Below are positions 27,487-36,536 of a stretch of 64,000 nucleotides of DNA, piece after piece. Below the pieces are notes generated by a model. It was not told where the DNA came from. It worked only from the letters and a program-made list of their open reading frames with translations, and did not search any database. Numbering within the stretch: the first letter of the stretch is position 1; each line of letters starts with the position of its first letter. This DNA is from Billgrantia azerbaijanica (GTDB lineage: Bacteria > Pseudomonadota > Gammaproteobacteria > Pseudomonadales > Halomonadaceae). Both the position numbers and the translations under genes were made by a program. The stretch spans positions 48,014 to 112,013 of the forward strand of contig SBLD01000009.1 in assembly GCA_004551485.1 (NCBI GenBank), given 5' to 3'.

Positions 27487-27589
27487 AATATCCTCCTGCT
27501 TCATTCATCTCGGTCGTTTGGAACCGTCCGCTCCGCCAGCGCGCCAGGAACGATGTATCGCCCTCTGCACGAGGTACCGTCCATTCGGC

Positions 27590-28276
27590 CTAGCCCAGCC
27601 GCTCGGCCAGGGCGTCGAGGTCGGCGACGGTCATGTCGGGCTCGATGCCCCAGGGGTCGAAGGGCGCCTCCGGGCTGCGCCGCACCCAGGCGGCGTGCAG
27701 CCCGGCGTGGCGCGCACCGATGACGTCGAAGGGGTTGCTGGAGATCAGCCAGGTGTCGCCGGGCGCCACCTCGAGGCGCTGGCGGAGGTGGGCGTAGACC
27801 GCCGGGTCAGGCTTGAAGCGCTTGACCTCGTCGACGCTGACCACCGCCTCGAAGTGGCGGCGAATGCCGGCCTCGTCGAGCAGCCCTTCCACCGCCTCGG
27901 CCGTGCCGTTGGAGAAGGCCACGCAGCGCACCCCTGCGCGGTCGAGGCGGGCGAGCGCATCGGCCGCCTCGGGAAAGGCCGGCAGCCGGGCGTAGACCTC
28001 CATCAGGTGCTCCTTGTCGACGTCGGAGAGCCCGGTCTGCAGCGCGCGGTCGGTGAAGTCGAGGGCCTCGCGGGTGCACTGCGAGAAGGGCACGTAGGCG
28101 CCCATCAGGCCGCGCCGGAAGCTGTACTCGAGCTGCTTGTCGCGCCAGCGCCGCGAAAAGTCCGCGGCAATCTCCGCCCTGCCGGAGGCAGACAGGCGCG
28201 CCTCCAGTTCGGTGACCACGCCATGGGTGTCGATCAGGGTGCCGTAGACATCGAAGGCCAGTACCTTGGCTGACAT
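27590..28276 (-). CDS. Haloacid dehalogenase type II (HAD superfamily)
   Basis: A 228-residue HAD hydrolase: nucleophile region VLAFDVYGTLID (Asp9), motif II VAFSNGTAEAV, the Lys of motif III in VKRFKPDPAVY, and LISSNPFDVIGARHAGLHAAWV near the C-terminus, all as in (S)-2-haloacid dehalogenases. Start 28276 is preferred over an ATG two codons upstream because AGGAAGG would sit too close to the latter. It is last in the ectoine cluster; whether it works on an ectoine-derived compound or a halogenated acid is open. Confidence 0.82.
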   Translation of the reverse strand: MSAKVLAFDVYGTLIDTHGVVTELEARLSASGRAEIAADFSRRWRDKQLEYSFRRGLMGAYVPFSQCTREALDFTDRALQTGLSDVDKEHLMEVYARLPAFPEAADALARLDRAGVRCVAFSNGTAEAVEGLLDEAGIRRHFEAVVSVDEVKRFKPDPAVYAHLRQRLEVAPGDTWLISSNPFDVIGARHAGLHAAWVRRSPEAPFDPWGIEPDMTVADLDALAERLG

Positions 28277-28360
28277 TGCCATCCTTCCTCTGTTGGGTCC
28301 AAGCAGTTGGGTGAGCTCGCTGCCCAGCCTGCGACAGTCGCGGCACGTCAGCAAGTCGAC

Positions 28361-29323
28361 CTACGGCCCATCCGCTCGGCCGGCGGCGAGCCGCTCGAGG
28401 GCGAAGGCCGCGATGGCCGTGTCCTGCACGCCGGTGCCGGTCAGGTCGCACACCGTGATGGTGGCGTCCGTCAGGCGCAGGCGCTGCCCCTCGGCGATCA
28501 CCCGGCCCAGCTCGTGCACCTTGAAGGGTACCTCCCGGCCGGCGAAGACCTTGAGCTCGCCGTTGGTCTCGCTCTGGGCGCGGGTGTCGCAGACGAAGGC
28601 GTCGGCGCGGATCATCACCTCGTCGTCGAGCTCGCGCTTGTCGGGGCTGTCGGAGCCCATGGCGGTGACGTGCACGCCCTCGGGCAGGTCCTGGGCGCGC
28701 AGCAGCGGCTCGCGAGCCGGCGTGGTGGTGACGATGATGTCGGCCCGTTGGCAGGCGCCGTGTACGCTGTCGTGCACATTGACGGAAAGCCCCGTCGCGC
28801 GCATCCGCGCGGCGTAGGCCTCGGCGGCCTCGCGGCGCCGTGCCCAGACGTCGAGGGTGTCGATGTCGCGCACCAGGCGCAGCGCCTCCACCTGCTGCTC
28901 GGCCTGCTCGCCGGCGCCCAGCACCGCCACCCGACGGCTGTCCGGCCGCGCCAGGTGCCTGGCGGCGATGGCCCCGGCCAGCGCCGTGCGCACCCGGGTG
29001 AGGTAGCCCTCGTCGAAGAGCACCGCCTCGACGAGCCCCGTCTCGGCCGAGAAGACCATCATCAGGCCGTTGAGGCTCGGCAGGCCACGCTTGGGGTTGT
29101 CGAAGGCGCCGGTGCTGACCTTGATGGCGAAACGCGGGGCGTCGCGGATGTGCGCCGTCTTGACGTCCACTTCGCTGCCGAACTCCTCCATGGCCATGGA
29201 GAGAATGGGCGGCTGGACCACCTCGCCGCGGCCGAGCGCAGCGAAGCCCGCCTCCACCGCCGCCAGGGCGTCCTGGTCGAGGGTCACGGCCTCGGCAATG
29301 GCATCGCGTGAGTAGAGCTGCAT
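28361..29323 (-). CDS. eutC: Ectoine utilization protein EutC (ornithine cyclodeaminase family)
   Basis: A 320-residue protein of the ornithine cyclodeaminase/mu-crystallin family: substrate loop FAIKVSTGAFDNPKRGLPSLNG, NAD(H) motif VAVLGAGEQAEQQ (near residues 127-139), and GVHVTAMGSDSPDKRELDDE. Together with EutB it is placed in the hydroxyectoine branch of ectoine catabolism, converting the hydroxylated intermediate into one the Doe enzymes can use. It starts 13 bases after eutB. The symbol refers to ectoine utilization, not ethanolamine. Confidence 0.86.
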   Translation of the reverse strand: MQLYSRDAIAEAVTLDQDALAAVEAGFAALGRGEVVQPPILSMAMEEFGSEVDVKTAHIRDAPRFAIKVSTGAFDNPKRGLPSLNGLMMVFSAETGLVEAVLFDEGYLTRVRTALAGAIAARHLARPDSRRVAVLGAGEQAEQQVEALRLVRDIDTLDVWARRREAAEAYAARMRATGLSVNVHDSVHGACQRADIIVTTTPAREPLLRAQDLPEGVHVTAMGSDSPDKRELDDEVMIRADAFVCDTRAQSETNGELKVFAGREVPFKVHELGRVIAEGQRLRLTDATITVCDLTGTGVQDTAIAAFALERLAAGRADGP

Positions 29324-29336
29324 GGTTGCCTCCCGG

Positions 29337-30341
29337 TCATCCGCTTGCTTCAGCGATTGTCCGCGCCCGATCGAGCGTTTCAAGCGCCACGCCGTTGCCG
29401 GAGAGGATCAGCGCTACCGTCTCGCCGCGTACGTCGATACCGTGCTCGGCGAGCGCCGCCAGGCCCACCGCGGCGGCGCCTTCCACCAGCAGTTTCTCCT
29501 CGGCGAGGATGTCGACCATGGCGCGGGCGATGGCCGTCTCGGAGACCTGGTAGTGATCGTCCATCACCGCGCGCACCAGTTCGAAGGTGCAGCGGTTGGC
29601 GAGGCCGATGCCGCCGCCCAGCGAGTCGGCCAGGCTCTCGACCTCCGCCACGGCGACGGGGCGACCGGCCTGCAGGCTCTCCCACATGGCGGCACCCTGC
29701 GACAGGCTCACCCCGGTGATCCGGCACGCCGGGCGGATCGCCTTCACGGCCGCGCCGATGCCACCGAGCAGCCCTCCACCGGAGAGCCCGACAATGACAC
29801 GGTCAAGGTCGGGCGCGTCCTCCATGAGCTCGAGTCCGATGGTGCCCTGCCCGGCGGCGATCAGCGGGTCGTCGAAGGGCGGGATCAGCGTCATGCCCTG
29901 GTCGCGCACCAGCCGCTCGACCTCGGCGAAGGCCTCGTCCTGACTGCGGCCCACCCGCTTCACCTCGGCACCCAGCGCCTCGATGGCGGCCACCTTGTTG
30001 GCCGGCACCAGTTGGGACACGCAGATCACCGCCGGCACGCCGAGCCGCGCCGCCGCGAAAGCCACGGCGCGGCCGTGGTTGCCGGTCGAAGCGGTGGTCA
30101 CCCCGGCCGCCAGGGCGTCGCGCCCATAGCGCTCGATCAACGCCGCGATCATGTTGCTGGCGCCGCGCAGCTTGAAGGCGCCGGTGGGCTGGCAGGTCTC
30201 GAGCTTGAGTCGGATGTCGGCGCCGAAGCGCTCGGAAAGCGCCGCCGAGCGCACCAGCGGCGTGCGCACCGCCTGGCCGGCAAGGCGGTGGCGGGCCCGG
30301 TAGATCGCCTCCAGCGTCACGCCATGGGTGGGTTCGGTCAT
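29337..30341 (-). CDS. eutB: Ectoine utilization protein EutB (threonine dehydratase-like, PLP)
   Basis: A 334-residue fold-type II PLP enzyme: the PLP lysine is Lys57 in TGAFKLRGA, the substrate loop is TASTGNHGRAVAFAA, and the phosphate-binding glycine loop is GLSGGGLLGG. It resembles serine/threonine dehydratases but lacks the C-terminal regulatory ACT domain. In ectoine gene clusters it works with EutC on hydroxyectoine-derived substrates. Start 30341 has GGGAAG upstream; an ATG five codons earlier lacks a site. Confidence 0.86.
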   Translation of the reverse strand: MTEPTHGVTLEAIYRARHRLAGQAVRTPLVRSAALSERFGADIRLKLETCQPTGAFKLRGASNMIAALIERYGRDALAAGVTTASTGNHGRAVAFAAARLGVPAVICVSQLVPANKVAAIEALGAEVKRVGRSQDEAFAEVERLVRDQGMTLIPPFDDPLIAAGQGTIGLELMEDAPDLDRVIVGLSGGGLLGGIGAAVKAIRPACRITGVSLSQGAAMWESLQAGRPVAVAEVESLADSLGGGIGLANRCTFELVRAVMDDHYQVSETAIARAMVDILAEEKLLVEGAAAVGLAALAEHGIDVRGETVALILSGNGVALETLDRARTIAEASG

Positions 30342-30412
30342 GTCATCTTCCCTCATACGACGAACCTCGCCGCGGGCAGCCGCGGCGAGGTCGAGACGGG
30401 GTAGCGGCGCGA

Positions 30413-31822
30413 TCAGGCGAGCTGGGCTTCGCCGCTGCGCACCAGTTCGTCCGCCACCTGGTCGACGGCGCGCTTGGCGCGGGCGACGATCTCGTCGACC
30501 TCGGCGCGGCTGGTGACCAGCGGCGGCGCGAAGCCGAGAATGTCGCCCTGGGGCATGGCGCGGGCGATCAGGTTCTGCTCCAGCGCAGCCGCGGCGATGC
30601 GCGCCCCGACCTTGAGGCTCGGATCGAAGGCCTGGCGCCTGGCCGGGTCGGCGGCGAACTCCAGCGCCGCCAGCATACCGACGCCGCGCACGTTGCCGAC
30701 GAGCGGGTGGTCGCCGAAGGCGGCCTGCATCTGCTGCTGCAGGTAGGTGCCGGTCTCGGCGGCATTGGCGGTGAGCCCCTCGCGCTCGATGATCGCCAGG
30801 TTGGCCAGCGCCGCGGCGCAGCCCAGGGCGTGCCCGGAATAGGTCCAGCCGTGGCCGATGGGGCCGTACTCGCCGGTGCCCTGCTCGAGCACCTGCCACA
30901 CGCGGTCGCCGACGATGACGCCGGAGAGCGGCTGGTAGGCGCTGGTCAGGCCCTTGGCCACGGTGATCAGGTCGGGCTTGATGCCGTAGTAGTGGCTGCC
31001 GAAGTCGGCACCGATCCGGCCGAAGCCGCACACCACCTCGTCGGCGATCAGCAGCACGTCGTACTTGGCGAGCACCGGCTGGATCGCCTCCCAGTAGCCC
31101 TCGGGCGGCGGCACGATGCCGCCGGTGCCGAGCACCGGCTCGCCGATGAAGGCGGCGACGGTCTCCGGGCCCTCGGCGAGGATCATCTCCTCGAGCTTCT
31201 GCGCGCAGTGCTGGGAGAACTCGCGCTCGCTCAGGCCCTCGAGCTCGGCGGCGCGCTGGTAGTAGAACGGTGCCTCGGTGTGCAGGATGCCGGCCACGGG
31301 CAGGTCGAACTGGTCGTGGAACGCCTTGAGCCCGGTCAGCGACCCGGTGGCCAGGCCGGAGCCGTGGTAGCCGCGCTGGCGCGAGATCACCTTCTTCTTC
31401 TGCGGGCGCCCCAGCACGTTGTTGTAGTAGCGCACGATCTTGAGCTGGGTCTCGTTGGCATCGCTGCCGCCCAGGCCGTAGTAGATCTTGGACATGCCGG
31501 GGCCGGCGAGCTTGAGGATCTGCTCGGAGAGCGCGATCTGCGGCTCATTGGAGTGCCCCACGTAGGTGTGGTAGTAGGAGAGCTCGAGCGCCTGCTGGTA
31601 GATCGCCTCGGCCACCTCGGTGCGGCCGTAGCCGATGTTGACGCAATACAGGCCGGCGAAGCCGTCGATGAACTCGCGGCCATCCTTGTCACGGATGTGA
31701 ATCCCCTTGCCGCCGGTGATCACGCGCCCCGGCGCGTCGCCATGGGCGAAGTCGCGCAGGTGGGTAGAGGCGTGGAAGGTGACCTTGCGGTCGCGCTCGA
31801 TCAGGTCCTTGTGGGTCGTCAT
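30413..31822 (-). CDS. doeD: Diaminobutyrate transaminase DoeD
   Basis: A 469-residue class III aminotransferase with PLP lysine Lys290 (DLITVAKGLTSAYQPL), the DEVVCGFGR motif (Asp261) and GYHGSGLATGSLTG near residue 150. In the ectoine pathway DoeD transaminates L-2,4-diaminobutyrate to aspartate-semialdehyde. AGGAGAGAGAG precedes the start. It lies between doeC (across a palindromic repeat) and eutB. Related omega-aminotransferases act on beta-alanine or GABA; the gene context makes DoeD the best call. Confidence 0.88.
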   Translation of the reverse strand: MTTHKDLIERDRKVTFHASTHLRDFAHGDAPGRVITGGKGIHIRDKDGREFIDGFAGLYCVNIGYGRTEVAEAIYQQALELSYYHTYVGHSNEPQIALSEQILKLAGPGMSKIYYGLGGSDANETQLKIVRYYNNVLGRPQKKKVISRQRGYHGSGLATGSLTGLKAFHDQFDLPVAGILHTEAPFYYQRAAELEGLSEREFSQHCAQKLEEMILAEGPETVAAFIGEPVLGTGGIVPPPEGYWEAIQPVLAKYDVLLIADEVVCGFGRIGADFGSHYYGIKPDLITVAKGLTSAYQPLSGVIVGDRVWQVLEQGTGEYGPIGHGWTYSGHALGCAAALANLAIIEREGLTANAAETGTYLQQQMQAAFGDHPLVGNVRGVGMLAALEFAADPARRQAFDPSLKVGARIAAAALEQNLIARAMPQGDILGFAPPLVTSRAEVDEIVARAKRAVDQVADELVRSGEAQLA

Positions 31823-31902
31823 CTCTCTCTCCTGTCAGTTCCCCGGCTCCGCCGGGGAGGATGTTCATCGATTCGGTGTCTTGTCGGGAACTGAAGCGTA
31901 TT

Positions 31903-31992
31903 GTGGGAGGCCGGCTCTGCCGGGCGAAGGCGCCGTCAGGCGCCCCTTTGGCAGTGCTGCGCACTGCTTCGCGAGCTGAAGCTCCCTCCCAC
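31903..31992. repeat. REP-like palindromic intergenic element, copy 1
   Basis: A 90-bp element bounded by inverted GTGGGAGG (31903-31910) and CCTCCCAC (31985-31992), with internal stems including GCCGGCTCTGCCGGGC and CAGTG-CTGCG-CACTG. A longer relative lies at 60223-60343. It sits between doeC and doeD and may modulate their relative expression or mRNA stability. Confidence 0.75.
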
Positions 31993-32009
31993 CATGTCAG
32001 TGAGCGCCC

Positions 32010-33503
32010 TTAGCTACCCGAAACAGAGCCCAGCGCCCCCAGGCAGTAGTACTTCGTCTCCAGATACTCGTCGATGCCGGTGGCCCCGCCCTCGCGGCCC
32101 AGGCCGGACTGCTTGACGCCGCCAAAGGGAATGGGCGGGCCGGTCATCTTCACCGAGTTGACGCTGACCATGCCGTACTCCAGCGCCCGCAGCAGCTTCC
32201 AGATGCGGCGGATGTCGTGGGTGTAGACGTAGGCGGCCAGGCCGTATTCGGTGTCGTTGGCCATCTCGATCACCTGGTCGTCGTCCGAGTAGGCGGTGAT
32301 GCCAGCCACCGGCGCGAAGTTCTCCTCGCGCCACACCTTCATCTCCGGAGTGACCCCGGTAAGCAGCACCGGCATGAAGAAGTTGGGTCCGGGCGCCTCG
32401 CTCTGGTCGCCGGCCACCAGGGTCGCCCCGCGGGAGATGGCGTCGTCGACGATGGCGGAGGCCTTTTCCACCGCCTGGCGGTGGATCAGCGGGCCGAGGT
32501 CCACCTCGCTCGCAAGACCGTTGCCCACGGTGAGCGCCGCCATGCGCTCGGCGAACTGCTCGACGAAGGCGTCGTGAATCGACTCATGCACCAGGATGCG
32601 GTTGGCCGCCAGGCAGTCCTGGCCGGCGGTCTGGAACTTGGCCGCCACGGCGGCGTAGGCCGCCTCCTTGGGGTCCATGTCCGGGCCGACGATGAAGGGC
32701 GCATTGCCGCCCAGCTCCAGCGACACCCGCTTCACGGTGTTGGCGGACTGCTCGAGCAGCAGCCGCCCGACCCGCGTGGAGCCGGTGAACGACAGCGCCT
32801 TGATGCGCTCCTCGGCACACAGGATCTTCGACACTTCGGCGGCCTCGCCCAGCACCACGTTGAACACCCCGGCGGGAATGCCGGCGCGCTCGGCGAGCTC
32901 GGCCAGCGCCAGCGCCGAGAAGGGCGTCTCCCCGGCCGGCTTGACGATCACCGGGCAGCCGGCGGCCATGGCAGCGGCGGCCTTGCGGGTGATCATCGCC
33001 AGCGGGAAGTTCCACGGCGTGATCAGCGCGGCGATGCCCACCGGCTCCTTGAGGGTGCCGAGCGCGGCGTTGGGAATGTGGCTGGGGATGGTCTCGCCGT
33101 AGGTGCGCTTGCCCTCCTCGGCGAACCAGCGCACGAAGCTGGCCCCGTACTCCACCTCGCCGCGCGCGTCGGGCAGCGGCTTGCCCTGCTCCAGGGTCAT
33201 GAGGGTGGCGAGGTCCTCGCGGTTGGCCTGCAGCAGGTCGTACCAGGCGAGCAGGCGCTCGCAGCGCTCGTCGGCACGCAGCGCACGCCAGTGCACGAAG
33301 GCTGCCTCGGCGGCGTCCACGGCGCTGCGGATCTGGTCGGCCTCCAGCCAGGGGATATGCCCCAGGGCCTCGCCGGTGGCCGGGTCGAACACGGCCTCCT
33401 CGCGGCCCCCGTCGCCGTGGGTCCACTTGCCGTCGACGTAGGCGTACTGACGGAACAGGCGCGGATCGCTCAGCGCGTTGGTCAGCGTCTTGGACAGTTT
33501 CAT
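32010..33503 (-). CDS. doeC: Aspartate-semialdehyde dehydrogenase DoeC
   Basis: A 497-residue NAD(P)-dependent aldehyde dehydrogenase of the succinate-semialdehyde dehydrogenase type. Catalytic Cys297 is in TAGQDCLAANR, the general base Glu263 in SLELGG, and cofactor residues in TPWNFPL and KPAGETP. In this cluster it should oxidise aspartate-semialdehyde made by DoeD to aspartate. Start 33503 is favoured by the family N-terminus; AGGGGAGGTGCCAG precedes it. About 200 bases without a gene separate it from the decarboxylase upstream (33504-33702), leaving room for its own promoter. Confidence 0.86.
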   Translation of the reverse strand: MKLSKTLTNALSDPRLFRQYAYVDGKWTHGDGGREEAVFDPATGEALGHIPWLEADQIRSAVDAAEAAFVHWRALRADERCERLLAWYDLLQANREDLATLMTLEQGKPLPDARGEVEYGASFVRWFAEEGKRTYGETIPSHIPNAALGTLKEPVGIAALITPWNFPLAMITRKAAAAMAAGCPVIVKPAGETPFSALALAELAERAGIPAGVFNVVLGEAAEVSKILCAEERIKALSFTGSTRVGRLLLEQSANTVKRVSLELGGNAPFIVGPDMDPKEAAYAAVAAKFQTAGQDCLAANRILVHESIHDAFVEQFAERMAALTVGNGLASEVDLGPLIHRQAVEKASAIVDDAISRGATLVAGDQSEAPGPNFFMPVLLTGVTPEMKVWREENFAPVAGITAYSDDDQVIEMANDTEYGLAAYVYTHDIRRIWKLLRALEYGMVSVNSVKMTGPPIPFGGVKQSGLGREGGATGIDEYLETKYYCLGALGSVSGS

Positions 33504-33702
33504 CTGGCACCTCCCCTGACACGCCGGCGGAATCGGTGGACCGGCGATGGCAAACATGGCCGAGCGGTTCTCACCGCTCGATGCCTACAGGGTAAGGGCT
33601 TGGCGGGGTCGGGAGTTTTTGAAAGGCAGCGCTCGCGATGCGGGATTTTTTGTCGTGTGCGACAGGAACACGGTTTTTTCTGCGCCGCGCGCTCACGCCC
33701 TC

Positions 33703-36489
33703 TCAGCCGGGCGGCGGCGCGGCCAGCGCCGCCTCGGTAAACACTACGAGGCCCAGTTCCGGGCGATAGCCGTGGATCTCCTTGACGTCGAGGGCCTGCA
33801 GGAAGTGCAGGATGTCATCGCTGATCACCTGGCCCGGCACCAGGACCGGAAAGCCCGGCGGGTAGGGAATCACGAAGCTCGCCGAGACCACGTCGCGGCC
33901 GTGGCGCATCTCGGCCTGCAGCTCGCCGTTGTCGAAGCGCAGGTACTCGGTGTTCTCCTCGTCATAGCTGAGGAAATAGGCGCGGCGAATGTCACCCTCC
34001 TGCGTCTCGCCGGTGGGCTCGGGACGGAAGGCATCGTGGAAGCGGCTGAAGTCGGGCAACGGCGGCAGCTCCCGGGTCAGCGAGCGCACGCGGTTCTCGA
34101 TGATCCTGCGCTCGGGGCGGCTGCTCTCCTCCCAGCGGTATTCGAACTCCTTGGCCAGCTTGATCAGCACGTCGAGCAGGTAGGCGATGGCGCCGCGGGA
34201 GGTGCCGATATTGGTCATGAACAGCACGGTGTTGCGCGAGGTCTTGTTGATCTGGATGCCGTACTTGTTCATCAGGTACTCGTTCTTGAAGGCGTCGCCA
34301 TCGACCCCGGTGTTGCCGATGGCGATGGTCACCCGGGTCGGGTCGACCACGAACTCGTCGCGCGCCCAAGCCTCCTCCATCTGGTTCCAGCCGGTCACCG
34401 GGTCGTAGTAGGACTCGACGCCCGACTCGCGGAACTCGGCGGGCACCATGTCGCTGTTCTTGAGCACCCGGAAGTACTTCTGCAGCAATGGGTGGGTGTA
34501 GAGCTGCTCGCGCAGCGACAGCGCCGCCTCCACCTGGGCGTGCACCAGCTCGAAGCCCTCCATCTCCGCCTGCATGCGCCCCACGTCCAGCGAGGCGAGG
34601 ATCTGGTAGTTGGGCGAGGTCGAGGTGTGGGTCATGTAGGCCTCGTGGAACGGCGCCTCCGCGCGCTGGCGGAAGTCCTGGTCCCAGACGTGGATCATCG
34701 AGCCCTGGCGCAGCGAGGTGAGCGTCTTGTGGGTCGAGTGGGTGGCGTAGGTGCGGATGCGCACCACGTCCGGATCGGGCAGCAGGCGGCGATCGAGCCA
34801 GGTGGCGTCGTCGTCGGGGTCGAGGGCCTCGAACTCGGCCTTCCAGGCGGCGTACTCCTCGCGGTAGCTCTCGCTGCGGTAGCGGTCGCGCAGGGTGCGC
34901 GCCGCGTGCATGGCGGTGCGCGGCCGGTAGGTGGGGTTGAAGGAAGCGAAGGCGAACCACGCCTCGTCCCACAGGAACACCAGGTCGGGCTTGATCGCCA
35001 GGCACTCCTCCATCACCCGGCGCACGTTGTAGACGATGCCATCGAAGGTGCAGTTGGTGAGCAGCAGCATCTTCACCTTGTCGAGCTGCCCCGAACGCTG
35101 GTAGGCCAGCAGCGTCTTCTTGATCTCGCGCAGCGGCACCGCCCCATACATGGAATAGTCGTCGAGCGGGTAGGAGTCCAGGTAGCTGACATGGGCGCCG
35201 GCCAGCACCATGCCATAGTGGTGCGACTTGTGGCAGTCGCGGTCGATCAGCACGATGTCGCGCGGCTTGACCAGCGCCTGCACCACGATCTTGTTGGCCG
35301 TCGAGGTGCCGTTGGTGACGAAGAAGCTCTGGCGCGCACCGAAGGCGCGGGCGGCGTACTCCTGGGCCTTCTTGATGGGACCGTAGGGCTGCAGCAGCGA
35401 GTCGAGCCCGCCGGAGGTGGCCGAGGTCTCGGCGAGGAAGATGTTGATGCCGTAGAAGTCGATCATCTGCCCCGCCCAGTGCGAGCGGGTCACCGACTTG
35501 CCCCGCGAGATGGGCATGGCGTGGAAGACGCCGGTGGGCTTCCTGCTGTATTCGCGCAGAGCGTCGAAGAAGGGGGTGCGGTAGCGGCTGTCGATGGCCC
35601 GCAGGATGGTGTGGTGCTGCTCGATGTAGTCCGTCTCGCGGTAGAAGATGCGGTTGAAGTAGCGGATGTCGCGGCTCGCCGTGGCCTCGACGTCGCCGCT
35701 GGTGACCAGGAACTGGTCGATCTCCGGGCGCAGCTCGTGGATCATCGTGCTGAGCAGGATGCTGCGCTCGGCCTCGGTCTGGTTCTCCAGCACCTTCTCG
35801 GAGAGCCCCTCGAGGTAGTTGCGCAGCGCGCTGAGGTTGTACTTCGACTTGTAGGGGAACTCGTAGCGGATCAGGCAGGCCTGGATGTTGGGATTGACCA
35901 GCACGGCGATCAGCGCATCCTCGAAGCTGCGCACCGTGACCACGTCGTAGACGAAGCGATCCTCGGGGCGGCGCAGGTTGTGGAAGGCCTCGCGCACGAC
36001 CTCCTCCTCCTGGGCCGAGAGGTTGTCGACGATCAGCAGTTCGAAGTAGGGCTGGGCGGCACTGTTGGACGCCGGGTGGCCGCGCCGCAGCTGGGCCAGG
36101 GCATCGAGGGTCTCGAGGTCCTCGGCGTCGGCATCGGTCTCGCTGAGATCGACGTGGCGGCGCCGGTAGGATTCGCTGATCAGCGCCCGCACCAGGCGCC
36201 TGACCACCTTCTCCAGCAGCACGTACTCCTCGCGATCGAACAGCGCCCAGAGGTGGCGGAAGTCCTCCTTGGAGGGGAAGGCGTGGTAGTCCTCGATGAT
36301 CTCGAGGCGCGTCAGCTTGACGTCGATCGCCTTGACCAGGTGCCGGGCGCGGCTCTCGTCACCCCCGCGGACCAGCAGACCGAGGTCGCGCTTGAGCGCA
36401 TTCCAGGTGTCGGCGCGCAGTTGGGAAATCTTGTGATAGAAACCCAGGGCGGTATAGGACGCTTCGGGGTGGATGATTTCTTGCTGCAT
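33703..36489 (-). CDS. Large PLP decarboxylase, Orn/Lys/Arg decarboxylase family
   Basis: A 928-residue fold-type I decarboxylase. An N-terminal helical/wing region (about 1-290, with a receiver-like LLIVDNLSAQEEE stretch) precedes the PLP domain: FVTNGTSTANKIVVQ, WDEAWFAFASFNPTYRPRTAMHA in pattern, and the PLP lysine Lys588 in THSTHKTLTSLRQGS. The C-terminal domain includes GYPPGFPVLVPGQVIS-like sequence. It is longer than typical inducible lysine or arginine decarboxylases (about 710-760). GGAAGGTG precedes the start. It sits between doeC and a C45 hydrolase gene on one strand. Substrate is not known; candidates are ornithine, lysine, arginine, diaminobutyrate or a conjugate of one of these. 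Confidence 0.84.
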   Translation of the reverse strand: MQQEIIHPEASYTALGFYHKISQLRADTWNALKRDLGLLVRGGDESRARHLVKAIDVKLTRLEIIEDYHAFPSKEDFRHLWALFDREEYVLLEKVVRRLVRALISESYRRRHVDLSETDADAEDLETLDALAQLRRGHPASNSAAQPYFELLIVDNLSAQEEEVVREAFHNLRRPEDRFVYDVVTVRSFEDALIAVLVNPNIQACLIRYEFPYKSKYNLSALRNYLEGLSEKVLENQTEAERSILLSTMIHELRPEIDQFLVTSGDVEATASRDIRYFNRIFYRETDYIEQHHTILRAIDSRYRTPFFDALREYSRKPTGVFHAMPISRGKSVTRSHWAGQMIDFYGINIFLAETSATSGGLDSLLQPYGPIKKAQEYAARAFGARQSFFVTNGTSTANKIVVQALVKPRDIVLIDRDCHKSHHYGMVLAGAHVSYLDSYPLDDYSMYGAVPLREIKKTLLAYQRSGQLDKVKMLLLTNCTFDGIVYNVRRVMEECLAIKPDLVFLWDEAWFAFASFNPTYRPRTAMHAARTLRDRYRSESYREEYAAWKAEFEALDPDDDATWLDRRLLPDPDVVRIRTYATHSTHKTLTSLRQGSMIHVWDQDFRQRAEAPFHEAYMTHTSTSPNYQILASLDVGRMQAEMEGFELVHAQVEAALSLREQLYTHPLLQKYFRVLKNSDMVPAEFRESGVESYYDPVTGWNQMEEAWARDEFVVDPTRVTIAIGNTGVDGDAFKNEYLMNKYGIQINKTSRNTVLFMTNIGTSRGAIAYLLDVLIKLAKEFEYRWEESSRPERRIIENRVRSLTRELPPLPDFSRFHDAFRPEPTGETQEGDIRRAYFLSYDEENTEYLRFDNGELQAEMRHGRDVVSASFVIPYPPGFPVLVPGQVISDDILHFLQALDVKEIHGYRPELGLVVFTEAALAAPPPG

Positions 36490-36536
36490 GGCGACACCTT
36501 CCGTGTTCATTGTTGTCGCGGCGGCTCGTGGCCGCC

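Noticed and set aside
28361-30341. eutB and eutC as ethanolamine ammonia-lyase subunits
   Set aside because: The sequences are threonine-dehydratase-like and ornithine-cyclodeaminase-like and sit in an ectoine cluster; the shared symbols are coincidental.
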